From contig JAFXZT010000062.1 of the NCBI GenBank assembly GCA_017541145.1, positions 1-44,804 of the forward strand: a stretch of DNA of 44,804 bases. The letters are read 5' to 3'. Each line of letters opens with the position of its first letter. The stretch's first letter is position 1. Shown here in pieces: positions 7,874 through 15,959 of the stretch. This stretch comes from Bacteroidales bacterium. Lineage in GTDB: Bacteria; Bacteroidota; Bacteroidia; Bacteroidales; UBA3824. The notes beneath the pieces are model-generated. The model was not told the origin of the DNA and did no database searches. It saw only the letters and a list, made by a program, of their open reading frames with translations. A program made the position numbers and the translations under genes.

Positions 7874-10165
7874 ATGAAAACTCAAAAGCCTATTTCAGAT
7901 GGCAACATATTAGAAATCAAGCTTTCCCCGTCAAATCCGATAGAGGAATGTATTATTGACGCCAACACCAAGACGCTTGTCATATCGGGTGTTTGTGAGG
8001 GATGGTCGTTGACTTGTTTCTTTAACGAAAACGACAGTATTGCAAATGTAACAACATTAAATCTTAAAAATTGCAAGGTAACGGATTCCGAGTTTGGATT
8101 TGTAAGTTCCTTCAAAAAACTTAGGACAATCATTTTTCCCGAATTCCAAGAAAAAATTTCCACAATTTTTGTCAAAAAACTTAATATTGTCTATCCTGCG
8201 AATTTAGAGAAATTGAAATTGTATATTGAACCAAAATTCAGTGCGAAAGAATTAATTTTACCTCAATGTCTGAAAGAATTGTCGTTTAATATCTTTGATT
8301 ATAACAAAAAACTCAAAAAAATAAAGATAGGAAAAAATCTTTCCAAAATCCATTGTTTCGACATACCAAACAACCTTGAATCCGTTGAAATTGATCCCGA
8401 AAATCCATTTTTGACATTTTCTGATAATGCAATATATACAAAAGATTTAAAGACACTTATTGCATATATTCCCTTGGAAGAAAACGACGAGTATGTAGTC
8501 CGTGAAGGAACCGAAACCATACAAGAATATGCCTTTGCTGATAAGGAAATTAAGAAAATTATATTGCCAAACACCCTTAAAAACATAGAGGAATCGGCTT
8601 TTTACTATTCACGCAAACTTGAATATGTATCTATGGCGGATTCAGTTTTACAAGTCGGCGACTACGCTTTTAGCCATTGCAAAAACCTTAAATATCTGAA
8701 ACTTTCAAATTCTATCAGCAAATTGGGCGAGGGAATACTCGAAGAATGTTTAAATATAGAGGAGTTGTATTTGCCTGAAAATCTAAAAACTATCGACCCT
8801 AATTTTTTTGCATTTACCGATTGCGAAACAGAAGCGAAGATTTATTTGCCGACAACCAACACGAATTTTCAAATTGTTGACGGGATTATATATTCTAAAA
8901 ATTTTGACACGCTTATTGCCGCAATAGACAAAACGCGAAAAAGGTACAACATCGCAAAAAACGTCAAAATAATTGAACGATATGCATTTAGCGGTTGCCG
9001 TTATTTGGAGTTCGTCCACCTCCCCGAATCCGTAACCGAAATTAATAGTTTTGCATTTTCATATTGCTACAATCTTAAAAAAATAGTTATCGGCAAAAAC
9101 TTGAAGAAGTTTGCCAACGACGCTTTCTCTTGGTCTGAAAACCTTAAATACGTGGTTTTAAAAACTGAAAATCCTCCACAAATTGAGCATTCTGACGACG
9201 GATATTATTCTTTTGAAACCACTCAATTTGTGGTTCCATCAAAAAGCAAGGCGAAATACAAAAAAGCCGATTTTTGGAGCGGCGTAAAATATTACGACGA
9301 TTGCATTAAGCAATGTTGTTGTAATTGCAATGACACCAATTCATTTACCGACGAAGAAATCACAAAATACCGGAAAGAAGCCGAAGATGGCGACGAATAC
9401 AGTCAGTTGTCACTAAGTATTATTTACAAACATCAAAATGATACGGAAAAAAGTGTCTATTGGCTGAAAAAATCTGCCGAGCAAGGATATTCAGTGGCAA
9501 TGTACAATCTTTCGCATTATTATGATTCAAAAGGTCAATATGACGAAAAGGTCAAACTTCTTAAACAAATTCGCAGAATAAAAATTGACCCGAATGAGAC
9601 ATTTTGGCTTGACAAAGAGAATTATGAAACATATTACCGTGCGACAAACGACCTCGGAGTATGTTACTATTACGGCGAAGGGGTTCGCAAAAACTACAAA
9701 AAGGCTTTTCAATTGTATTGTAAAGCGGCAAAAGTAGGCGTTGCGGAAGCCATTTGCAATCGTGGTGTATGCTATGATTATGGTCGCGGCACAAAGAAAA
9801 ATCCAAGCAAGGCATTTTGTTGCTATCTTCACGCCGCTTTAAAAGGATACAGCGAGGCAATGAATAATGTAGCGTTATGTTATATTGAAGGAACAGCGGT
9901 CGACAAAAACAAAGACAAATTTATGTATTGGATTGGCAAAGCCCTCAAAAAGAACAGTTGCAATGCACAAAACAACATTGCATACGAGTATCTTACCGGC
10001 GAATTTCTTGAAAAGGATTTGAAAAAGGCAAAAAAATACTTTTTGCTTTCAATCAATAATCCCGACGGTGGCGACAAAAACCGACTCGACACCATAGAAT
10101 CCGCCCGAAACGGCAATAAGTTGGATATGGAAATGCTCAAACTCTGCGGCATAAAGTATATGTAA
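7874..10165 (+). CDS. Cytoplasmic BspA-type LRR_5 protein with C-terminal Sel1 repeats
   Basis: This protein has 763 residues from the ATG at 7874. The N-terminal two thirds carry LRR_5 (BspA-like) repeats with the pattern IxxxAFxxCxxLKxIxLPxxLxxI, for example IQEYAFADKEIKKIILPN and VGDYAFSHCKNLKYLKLS. From about residue 500 there are at least four Sel1-like repeats, such as LGVCYYYGEGVRKNYKKAF and RGVCYDYGRGTKKNPSKAF. There is no signal peptide, lipobox or membrane segment, so unlike most BspA proteins it should act inside the cell. Both repeat types are protein-binding scaffolds. It shares an overlapping divergent promoter region with the PurA-like ligase, so the two may be co-regulated or functionally linked; this is inference. 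The N-terminal 60 residues are not recognised. Confidence 0.8.
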   Translation: MKTQKPISDGNILEIKLSPSNPIEECIIDANTKTLVISGVCEGWSLTCFFNENDSIANVTTLNLKNCKVTDSEFGFVSSFKKLRTIIFPEFQEKISTIFVKKLNIVYPANLEKLKLYIEPKFSAKELILPQCLKELSFNIFDYNKKLKKIKIGKNLSKIHCFDIPNNLESVEIDPENPFLTFSDNAIYTKDLKTLIAYIPLEENDEYVVREGTETIQEYAFADKEIKKIILPNTLKNIEESAFYYSRKLEYVSMADSVLQVGDYAFSHCKNLKYLKLSNSISKLGEGILEECLNIEELYLPENLKTIDPNFFAFTDCETEAKIYLPTTNTNFQIVDGIIYSKNFDTLIAAIDKTRKRYNIAKNVKIIERYAFSGCRYLEFVHLPESVTEINSFAFSYCYNLKKIVIGKNLKKFANDAFSWSENLKYVVLKTENPPQIEHSDDGYYSFETTQFVVPSKSKAKYKKADFWSGVKYYDDCIKQCCCNCNDTNSFTDEEITKYRKEAEDGDEYSQLSLSIIYKHQNDTEKSVYWLKKSAEQGYSVAMYNLSHYYDSKGQYDEKVKLLKQIRRIKIDPNETFWLDKENYETYYRATNDLGVCYYYGEGVRKNYKKAFQLYCKAAKVGVAEAICNRGVCYDYGRGTKKNPSKAFCCYLHAALKGYSEAMNNVALCYIEGTAVDKNKDKFMYWIGKALKKNSCNAQNNIAYEYLTGEFLEKDLKKAKKYFLLSINNPDGGDKNRLDTIESARNGNKLDMEMLKLCGIKYM

Positions 10166-10253
10166 GTTTTGGCGGATTTATCTCTATAAATTTGCCAAAA
10201 CCGCTCTAAAAAATATGGTTTTGGCAGATTTACCTATATAATTTTGCCAAAAC
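10166..10253. repeat. Two tandem palindromes (candidate operator) before the ATPase gene
   Basis: GTTTTGGC...GCCAAAAC occurs at 10166-10201 and again at 10218-10253, with arms of 8 bases, a 20-base centre and a period of 52 bases. The centres are also similar (GATTTA, then CTATA). The second right arm overlaps the -33 box of the ATPase promoter, so a dimeric repressor bound here would block it. The first copy begins right after the stop of the LRR/Sel1 gene. Confidence 0.65.
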
Positions 10254-10273
10254 TGAAAAATTTTGTATCTTTG
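10243..10273 (+). promoter_or_regulatory. Promoter of the DUF234-type ATPase gene
   Basis: TTTG (10243-10246), 19-base spacer, TATCTTTG (10266-10273). The -33 box lies inside the second palindrome. The leader to the ATG at 10301 is about 20 bases. Confidence 0.7.
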
Positions 10274-10300
10274 TGGCAAAATCATTAAAGCAACAAGGCC

Positions 10301-11722
10301 ATGAACGAAAACACAAATCTCATAGGACGTGACAGGGAGAAGAAACTTCTGACAAAGATTTTTAACTCACAAAAGTCAGAATTTACAGCGGTTTACGGAC
10401 GCAGACGTGTCGGCAAAACTTTTTTGGTGAGAGAGTTTTTCAACGAGAAAATCGTTTTTCAAGCCGCCGGACTTTCCAACTCCACAACTAAGGAGCAATT
10501 GAAAAACTTTTATCTGTCGTTGCAGCGTTACGACTGTGGCATTAACCAAACCCCTGACGATTGGTTGGAGGCTTTTAATTTGTTAGCCAATTACTTAGGC
10601 AAATTGAAAGTGGAACGTAAAGTTGTTTTTCTTGACGAATTACCGTGGATGGACACTCCTAATTCGGGATTCATATCGGCATTGGAACATTTTTGGAACG
10701 GCTGGGCTTCGGCACGTAAAGATATTGTGCTGATTGTCAGCGGTTCGGCAACGTCTTGGATGATGAACAACCTGATTCTCAATTACGGCGGACTTTATGG
10801 CAGGCTCACACAAAAAATATTCCTCGAACCGTTTGACCTAAACGAAACCGACGTGTTTTTGAAGTCCAAAGGAATCTACCTGTCTAAATACGAACTTGTT
10901 GAATGTTATATGATTATGGGCGGTATTCCATATTATTTGGAATTTATGGACAGGTCGCTTAGTCTTGCACAAAACATCAACAGAATGATTTTTAACCCTA
11001 ACGGCGACCTTTACCGAGAGTTTGAAACAGTGTATTCGTCGCTGTTTAAAAATAAGGAACTCTATGTAAAAACCGTTGAAATTCTCAGTCGCAAAGCCAA
11101 AGGTTTAACACGCAACGAAATAATTGAAGCCTCCGGCATAAAGTCGGGGAATGCGTTGACAACAGTTTTGAGTGACTTGGAATATTGCGGATTTATAAAA
11201 AAATATAACATTCTGAAATCGCAAAAAAACGCCATCTATCAACTGACAGATTTTTTCACGATTTTTCATTTTCGTTTTATTGAGAAAAGTTCGTTCTACA
11301 ATCTTCAATATTGGACTGACATTCAACGCAGTAGCGAATTTTATGTTTGGGCAGGCTGTACGTTTGAGATGTTGGTGATGAAAAACATCGACAAAATTAA
11401 GCGTAAACTTGGCATTTCGGGTGTTAAAACCGAAGTGTATTCGTGGCGCAGCAAAATATCCGATCCGGGCGCACAAATCGACCTTGTTATTGACCGCAAC
11501 GACAACACCGTAAATCTCTGTGAGATAAAGTTTTCAGAATCGGAATTTTTGATTTCAAAACAATACGACAAAAATCTCCGCAACAAGATTTCGGCGTTCA
11601 TTTCCGAAACCAAGACCAAGAAATCAGTACAACTCACATTCATAACCACTTACGGCCTCAAACGTAACGAATATTCGTCCGTCGCACAAAATGAAGTGGT
11701 AATGGATGATTTGTTTGGATAA
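10301..11722 (+). CDS. Archaeal-type AAA ATPase with C-terminal DUF234 nuclease-like domain
   Basis: This protein of 473 residues has a Walker A motif GRRRVGKT at 33-40 and a Walker B motif VVFLDELPW near 108-116, the ATPase_2 family layout. A winged-helix region follows (about 255-320, LTRNEIIEASGI). The C-terminal DUF234 domain carries a PD-(D/E)XK-like core, IDLVID...LCEIKF. The family is abundant, often in several copies, in Bacteroidota and archaea. Its cellular role is not established; roles in mobile elements or toxin-like systems have been suggested. The gene stands alone between the LRR/Sel1 gene and a convergent regulator, with its own promoter and palindromic operator-like repeats. 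No sign of truncation. Confidence 0.85.
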   Translation: MNENTNLIGRDREKKLLTKIFNSQKSEFTAVYGRRRVGKTFLVREFFNEKIVFQAAGLSNSTTKEQLKNFYLSLQRYDCGINQTPDDWLEAFNLLANYLGKLKVERKVVFLDELPWMDTPNSGFISALEHFWNGWASARKDIVLIVSGSATSWMMNNLILNYGGLYGRLTQKIFLEPFDLNETDVFLKSKGIYLSKYELVECYMIMGGIPYYLEFMDRSLSLAQNINRMIFNPNGDLYREFETVYSSLFKNKELYVKTVEILSRKAKGLTRNEIIEASGIKSGNALTTVLSDLEYCGFIKKYNILKSQKNAIYQLTDFFTIFHFRFIEKSSFYNLQYWTDIQRSSEFYVWAGCTFEMLVMKNIDKIKRKLGISGVKTEVYSWRSKISDPGAQIDLVIDRNDNTVNLCEIKFSESEFLISKQYDKNLRNKISAFISETKTKKSVQLTFITTYGLKRNEYSSVAQNEVVMDDLFG

Positions 11723-11776
11723 AACTAAGAAACAATAGGCATAATTTTAATATCTTTCTGATATTATGAGAATTAA

Positions 11777-13105
11777 TTACGCTCCATTCTTCCAATTGTT
11801 AAGTGTTTTTTCGCTAACAGACAACTTTTTTGCCGCCTTCTTGCGCGAGCCGAACTTTTGTAACGCCCATTTGTTGAGTTCTTGACGAAAAGTTTTTTCA
11901 ATAGAACCGGCGTCAACAATTCCATCCGAAATCTTGACCTCAATTTTATCAGATACCACGGGATTTGAATGATATAGTTCGTAGCATTTTTTTGCATAAT
12001 CTAACGGCGAAACGGGAATTTTCATTTCGCTGCAAATCTCTCGGCGGATGGACTCATTGAAGTCAAGAAAAATCTTGTAATCTTTGGCGATGTTTTCCAA
12101 ATCGCGGAAATTGCCCTCCAACGGCAATGTTTTCAGCCATTGAAATAGTTCTCTGTCAATAGGAGCTTCGACATTGTTCTCTGGGTAAAGCCTTTTAAAA
12201 ATGCTTTTCCAATCGTTTTCCAAATCTTCCAACGTATCTCTAACTGGTGGAATTTCAACAACATACTGTACTACACGGTCGTAAAAATCGGGTAACAGGA
12301 TTTCGTGCAATTCTTCAATTGTGCGGTTGGTGGCAAAAACTAATTTAACATTCTTCACCTCGATTTCCTCATTGTCACCAACACGCCTTATTTTAAAGTT
12401 GTTATGTTTGTCTGTTTGGAACGCTTTCATCAACTTTGCCTGCACAGACTTATCCAAATGATGAATTTCGTCCATAAACAATACTCCTTGTTCGGCATCC
12501 TTTATAAGTCCCGTCTTGTTAATATTTGCACCCGTAAACGCGCCTTTTTTGTAGCCAAATAATTCTGATTCAGCGATTTGACTATCGGTAAATGACGCGC
12601 AATTTGCCTCAACAAGTCGTCCTGACACAGAAATCTTTTTTTCGTCAATCAAACCTCTTATTATCGACGACTTGCCAGTTCCTCTTTCTCCTAAAAGCAA
12701 CACAGAAAAACCTGATTCAAGGAATTTTTCGATTTTTTTGTTGACTAATTTGCGTTTTTGGGATTTTGTGTTGGGATAAAATTTTAATTGCGAACTAATG
12801 TCGGCGATGAGTTTTGTGCTTACCGTTTTGATTGTAAACGACTTAAAATGTTTGGTCGTTTCTTCTTTGTTGTCGTATGTTTTTATAAACTGCGTGTTTT
12901 TGGGCAGCAAATCGTTGGCAGCCAAAATATGCCATACCGATTGCAATTCGGGGCCACCAAGAGATATGTTGATCACGCAGTGGTCGTCCGAGGAGATTTT
13001 TTTAAAGGAAAAAAAATTCCTAATATTGTCCGCAATATTTTTCTCATTGCGCGAATCTGTCACGTCAAGTTCTACTACTTCAAATTTTATTTTCGTCATA
13101 AACAT
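11777..13105 (-). CDS. CARF-type sigma-54 activator, RtcR-like (AAA+ and Fis-type HTH; possible 3' part of a split gene)
   Basis: This protein of 442 residues combines three parts. Residues 1-80 look like the second half of a CARF (Rossmann) ligand-binding domain: the strand FEVVELDVTD, then INISLGGPELQSVW and a LAANDLLP helix, matching the region of RtcR that reads IHITTGT and LAEARYLP. Residues 118-360 are a sigma-54 AAA+ domain with Walker A GERGTGKS (139-146), the sigma-54 contact loop GAFTGA (188-193) and Walker B VLFMDEIHH (208-216). Residues about 405-441 form a Fis-type HTH (RKKAAKKLSVSEKTLNNW). The first half of the CARF fold is absent here but is present in the overlapping upstream frame. 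Removing one T from the T7 run (13107-13113 on the plus strand) would join them. It lies divergent from the glycosyltransferase-radical SAM operon, its likely target by the usual RtcR arrangement. No rtcA/rtcB is in the window. Confidence 0.8.
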   Translation of the reverse strand: MFMTKIKFEVVELDVTDSRNEKNIADNIRNFFSFKKISSDDHCVINISLGGPELQSVWHILAANDLLPKNTQFIKTYDNKEETTKHFKSFTIKTVSTKLIADISSQLKFYPNTKSQKRKLVNKKIEKFLESGFSVLLLGERGTGKSSIIRGLIDEKKISVSGRLVEANCASFTDSQIAESELFGYKKGAFTGANINKTGLIKDAEQGVLFMDEIHHLDKSVQAKLMKAFQTDKHNNFKIRRVGDNEEIEVKNVKLVFATNRTIEELHEILLPDFYDRVVQYVVEIPPVRDTLEDLENDWKSIFKRLYPENNVEAPIDRELFQWLKTLPLEGNFRDLENIAKDYKIFLDFNESIRREICSEMKIPVSPLDYAKKCYELYHSNPVVSDKIEVKISDGIVDAGSIEKTFRQELNKWALQKFGSRKKAAKKLSVSEKTLNNWKNGA

Positions 13106-13586
13106 TAAAAAAATTTGTTTTTTCTTTGAGCCATTTTACTTGTTCTTTTATTTCATAATGTTGAATATCACGCCACATATATTGTTCAAAATCAGCGTAT
13201 TTGTCGCTGTATTTTTCTTTTACATACTGCAATTCCTTGTCAACGTCGTAACCAAACGATGTATTGGTCCTCAAATCGTCATATACCTCGACTAACCCTT
13301 TTGCTTGAAGCACTTCGTCGTTTTCAAAAGACATATTATGATAATGTAATCTTGACGAAACTTTGTTGACAACTTCTTGTCTTGTAGTGAGATAATAAAC
13401 CTTATCGAACAGTTTATTACCCGTATTATTGTCGAAAATAGAGTTACAGTAATCCTGTTCGTATTTCTGTTTGCCCAAAACACTTGCATCTGTTGTGTTT
13501 TTTTCATAAAAACAACTCAAAATATGCTTCATATAAGCAATTCCGTGTGTCGTATAATGCCAAGTTATGTAAATATCTCGTGCCAT
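13080..13586 (-). CDS. N-terminal CARF half of the split RtcR-like regulator, or a separate small protein
   Basis: This frame encodes 168 residues from the ATG at 13586, placed just after a promoter. It starts with a strand, DIYITWHYTTHGIAY, and has a second one, KVYYLTTRQEVV, about 60 residues on. These correspond to the first two strands of the CARF fold in RtcR, where the DRLELLHDARS segment follows the first strand. A charged helical insert of about 90 residues follows. The frame ends in KTNFFNVYDENKI, overlapping the start of the regulator gene by 26 bases. Alone it would be half a Rossmann domain, so I infer that it belongs to one protein of about 600 residues interrupted at the T7 run. 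Two separately made, coupled subunits remain possible. Confidence 0.6.
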   Translation of the reverse strand: MARDIYITWHYTTHGIAYMKHILSCFYEKNTTDASVLGKQKYEQDYCNSIFDNNTGNKLFDKVYYLTTRQEVVNKVSSRLHYHNMSFENDEVLQAKGLVEVYDDLRTNTSFGYDVDKELQYVKEKYSDKYADFEQYMWRDIQHYEIKEQVKWLKEKTNFFNVYDENKI

Positions 13587-13606
13587 ATTCCTGTGATTTA
13601 TTACAA

Positions 13607-13636
13607 CAAAGGTAAATAAATTCCTACAAAGACAAA
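13607..13636 (-). promoter_or_regulatory. Promoter of the CARF/sigma-54 regulator
   Basis: Minus-strand TTTG (13636-13633), 18-base spacer, TACCTTTG (13614-13607). The spacer is one base shorter than usual. The leader to the ATG at 13586 is about 14 bases. Confidence 0.55.
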
Positions 13637-13696
13637 TATTTCCTAAATTAATTTTACATATAGTTTCCAAATATCTGACTGTCAAATATATAAAAA

Positions 13697-13713
13697 TTGG
13701 CATATTATTTTCA
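13697..13713 (+). promoter_or_regulatory. Possible sigma-54-type promoter of the glycosyltransferase-radical SAM operon
   Basis: TTGGCATATTATTTTCA has the -24 element TTGGCA and a -12 element TTTTCA, where the consensus is TTGCA, so the -12 G is missing. The GG-to-C spacing is that of sigma-54 promoters. No TAnnTTTG box is seen between 13587 and 13751 on this strand, and the adjacent divergent gene is a sigma-54 activator. Three CAAATAT copies (13633, 13671, 13683) lie just upstream and could be activator sites. The match is imperfect. Confidence 0.35.
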
Positions 13714-13751
13714 TTGTAATTTAACAGTAAATAAAATAATATGAACAGAAT

Positions 13752-15959
13752 ATGCGAATCCTAATAATCATACACGGCTATCCGCCGTATTATATGGCGG
13801 GAAGCGAAGTTTACACCTACAACCTTGCGCGGGAGTTGGCAAAAAGCAACGACGTGTTTGTCTTTCACAGAATTGAAGACAAAACGCGACCGCTGTATCA
13901 GATTACCGATACGGTGAACGAGGGTGTAAATGTCAGGTATATAAATAATTACGAACCCTCAAACGCCGTGTTTTACGACAAGTATCTCAATCCGAGAATC
14001 GACGACGAATTTCGCAATTATGTTAAAATTGTGAATCCCGATGTGGTGCACATCGGACATCTCTCGCACCTTTCCACGCAGATTCCAATTATCGCCAAAC
14101 GGGAGTTTGGTCTGCCGGTGCTTTTCACAATCCACGATTTTTGGATGTTTTGCCATCGTGGACAATTGATCAATCCCGAAGATTGGCAGATTTGCCCGCT
14201 GCCAAACGCTGAACAATGCACCCACTGCGCCGCATTCCATTACAGAAAGCCTGATTTTGACGCACGGCAGATTGAGGAGCGCGACAGCCACATCAAAATC
14301 GTAAACGACTGTATTGATGTGTTTTTTGCACCGTCGCACACGCTCGAAAAATTTTATGTGGATATGGGCGTTGACCCGAAAAAAGTGTTTTATTCAAAAT
14401 ATGGCTTCAACGTTTCAAAAATCCACAAGCACAAAAAAACGCCGCACACAACTACAACGTTTGGTTTTACGGGCAGGATAATCCATAACAAAGGAGTACA
14501 TATTTTGTGCGAGGCGTTCAGCAAGGTGAAGGGCGACGCACGCCTTGTGATTTGGGGCGATGCCGACAGCGAATACGGCAACAATCTGAAAAAAAAATAT
14601 TCGAGCAAAAATATCGAGTTCAAAGGCCGTTACCACAACGACGATTTGCAGCAAGTGCTTGATTCATTTGATGTTTTGGTGTGTCCGTCGATATGGCTCG
14701 AAAATGCGCCGCTTGTGATTCAGGAGGCTCAGGCGGCACAACTCCCGGTACTTGTGAGCGACCGTGGCGGAATGGCGGAACTTGTCCACGACGGCATTGA
14801 CGGCTTTACGTTCCGACTTGGAGACGCGGACGACCTGCGTCTTAAAATGCAAAGAATTATTGACAATCCTGAAATGCTTTCCGCATTGGAACCGTCCATC
14901 GAAAAAGTACGTACGATACAAGATGATGCTGAGTTTTGTGTGCAGAAATACAGGGAGTTGACGAAAACATCGCCAATCTATCCGCACCGTCCGTCGCCGT
15001 GGAGAATCACTTTTATTACCAATCCTGACAAATGCAACTTGCATTGCAAGATGTGCGACACTTTTTCTGCCGACAACAGACATAGACTCAGAGAGTTGCA
15101 TCGAGAGGAAATGAATTTTTCTGTGGTGGAAAAGACCGTTGAGCAACTTGCGAATCACGGATTGAAGGAAATCATTCCCTCAACAATGGGTGAACCCCTG
15201 TTGTACTCTCATTTTGAGCAACTTGTGGATTTATGCAAAAAATTCAACGTCAAGATGAACCTCACCACAAACGGCACTTTTCCAAAAGGCGTTGAATTTT
15301 GGGCTGAAAAACTTTTGGACGTGATTTCAGACGTCAAATTCAGCATCAACGGCATCAATCCCGAAATCAACGAATCCATAATGTGCGGAGTCAACACCCG
15401 CAAGCAACTCGACAACATCGAGTATTACCTGAACATCCGCAAAAAAAACGGCGGAAACAGCACAGTGACGCTTCAATGCACGTTTATGAAATCGAATCTT
15501 TACGAACTCGAAAACATAATCCGCTGGGCAATCGAACACGGTGTTGACCGCGTGAAAGGCCATCATCTGTGGAAGACTTCGGAATCGCTCGATTGCGAAA
15601 TGCTCCGCACCGGCGACAATGCTCCGCTTTGGAACGAAGTCTGCGCCAAGTGCCACAAAATAGCCGACGGAAAAATCCGCTTGGAGAATTTTGTGCCGGT
15701 GGATTTGAACGCGCCTGCAATAGACGACAACGACACATTCTGTCAATTTCTCGGCAAAGAATTATGGGTGGAATATGACGGCTCGTACCAAGTATGTTGC
15801 TGTCCGTCGGAGGTTCGCAAAGAATTTGGCGACTTCGGCAATGTAAAAGACGTCTCGCCTCTGGAAATGTGGAACTCGCAGGCTTACTGCAATTTCATCA
15901 AGGATTGGGGCGACAGCGAAAACTGCAAAAAATGTAATATGAGGAGGAAAAGAATATGA
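13752..15959 (+). CDS. Glycosyltransferase family 4 - radical SAM/SPASM fusion protein
   Basis: This protein has 735 residues. Residues 1-400 form a GT-B glycosyltransferase of the GT4 type: IHGYPPYYMAGSEVY at the donor/acceptor cleft, FTGRIIHNKGVHIL starting the second Rossmann domain, and PSIWLENAPLVIQEAQA with GGMAELV, the E-x7-E region binding the nucleotide sugar. Residues about 415-640 are a radical SAM domain with C428/C432/C435 (CNLHCKMC). The end is SPASM-like, with C-rich VCCCPSE near 682 and CKKCNMRRKRI. Radical SAM/SPASM enzymes often modify peptides or carbohydrates by C-H chemistry; one chain with a sugar transferase is unusual. First gene of an operon overlapping the next by 4 bases. 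Cytoplasmic. Substrate unknown. Confidence 0.85.
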   Translation: MRILIIIHGYPPYYMAGSEVYTYNLARELAKSNDVFVFHRIEDKTRPLYQITDTVNEGVNVRYINNYEPSNAVFYDKYLNPRIDDEFRNYVKIVNPDVVHIGHLSHLSTQIPIIAKREFGLPVLFTIHDFWMFCHRGQLINPEDWQICPLPNAEQCTHCAAFHYRKPDFDARQIEERDSHIKIVNDCIDVFFAPSHTLEKFYVDMGVDPKKVFYSKYGFNVSKIHKHKKTPHTTTTFGFTGRIIHNKGVHILCEAFSKVKGDARLVIWGDADSEYGNNLKKKYSSKNIEFKGRYHNDDLQQVLDSFDVLVCPSIWLENAPLVIQEAQAAQLPVLVSDRGGMAELVHDGIDGFTFRLGDADDLRLKMQRIIDNPEMLSALEPSIEKVRTIQDDAEFCVQKYRELTKTSPIYPHRPSPWRITFITNPDKCNLHCKMCDTFSADNRHRLRELHREEMNFSVVEKTVEQLANHGLKEIIPSTMGEPLLYSHFEQLVDLCKKFNVKMNLTTNGTFPKGVEFWAEKLLDVISDVKFSINGINPEINESIMCGVNTRKQLDNIEYYLNIRKKNGGNSTVTLQCTFMKSNLYELENIIRWAIEHGVDRVKGHHLWKTSESLDCEMLRTGDNAPLWNEVCAKCHKIADGKIRLENFVPVDLNAPAIDDNDTFCQFLGKELWVEYDGSYQVCCCPSEVRKEFGDFGNVKDVSPLEMWNSQAYCNFIKDWGDSENCKKCNMRRKRI

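Noticed and set aside
10274-10296. Sigma-54 promoter before the DUF234 ATPase (TGGCA followed by GC)
   Set aside because: The spacing of the GG and GC elements is wrong by three bases, and a perfect housekeeping promoter is present.
11748-11766. Hairpin TAATATC/GATATTA between the convergent ATPase and regulator genes
   Set aside because: The stem is short and AT-rich with no T run on either strand, so a terminator call is not supported.
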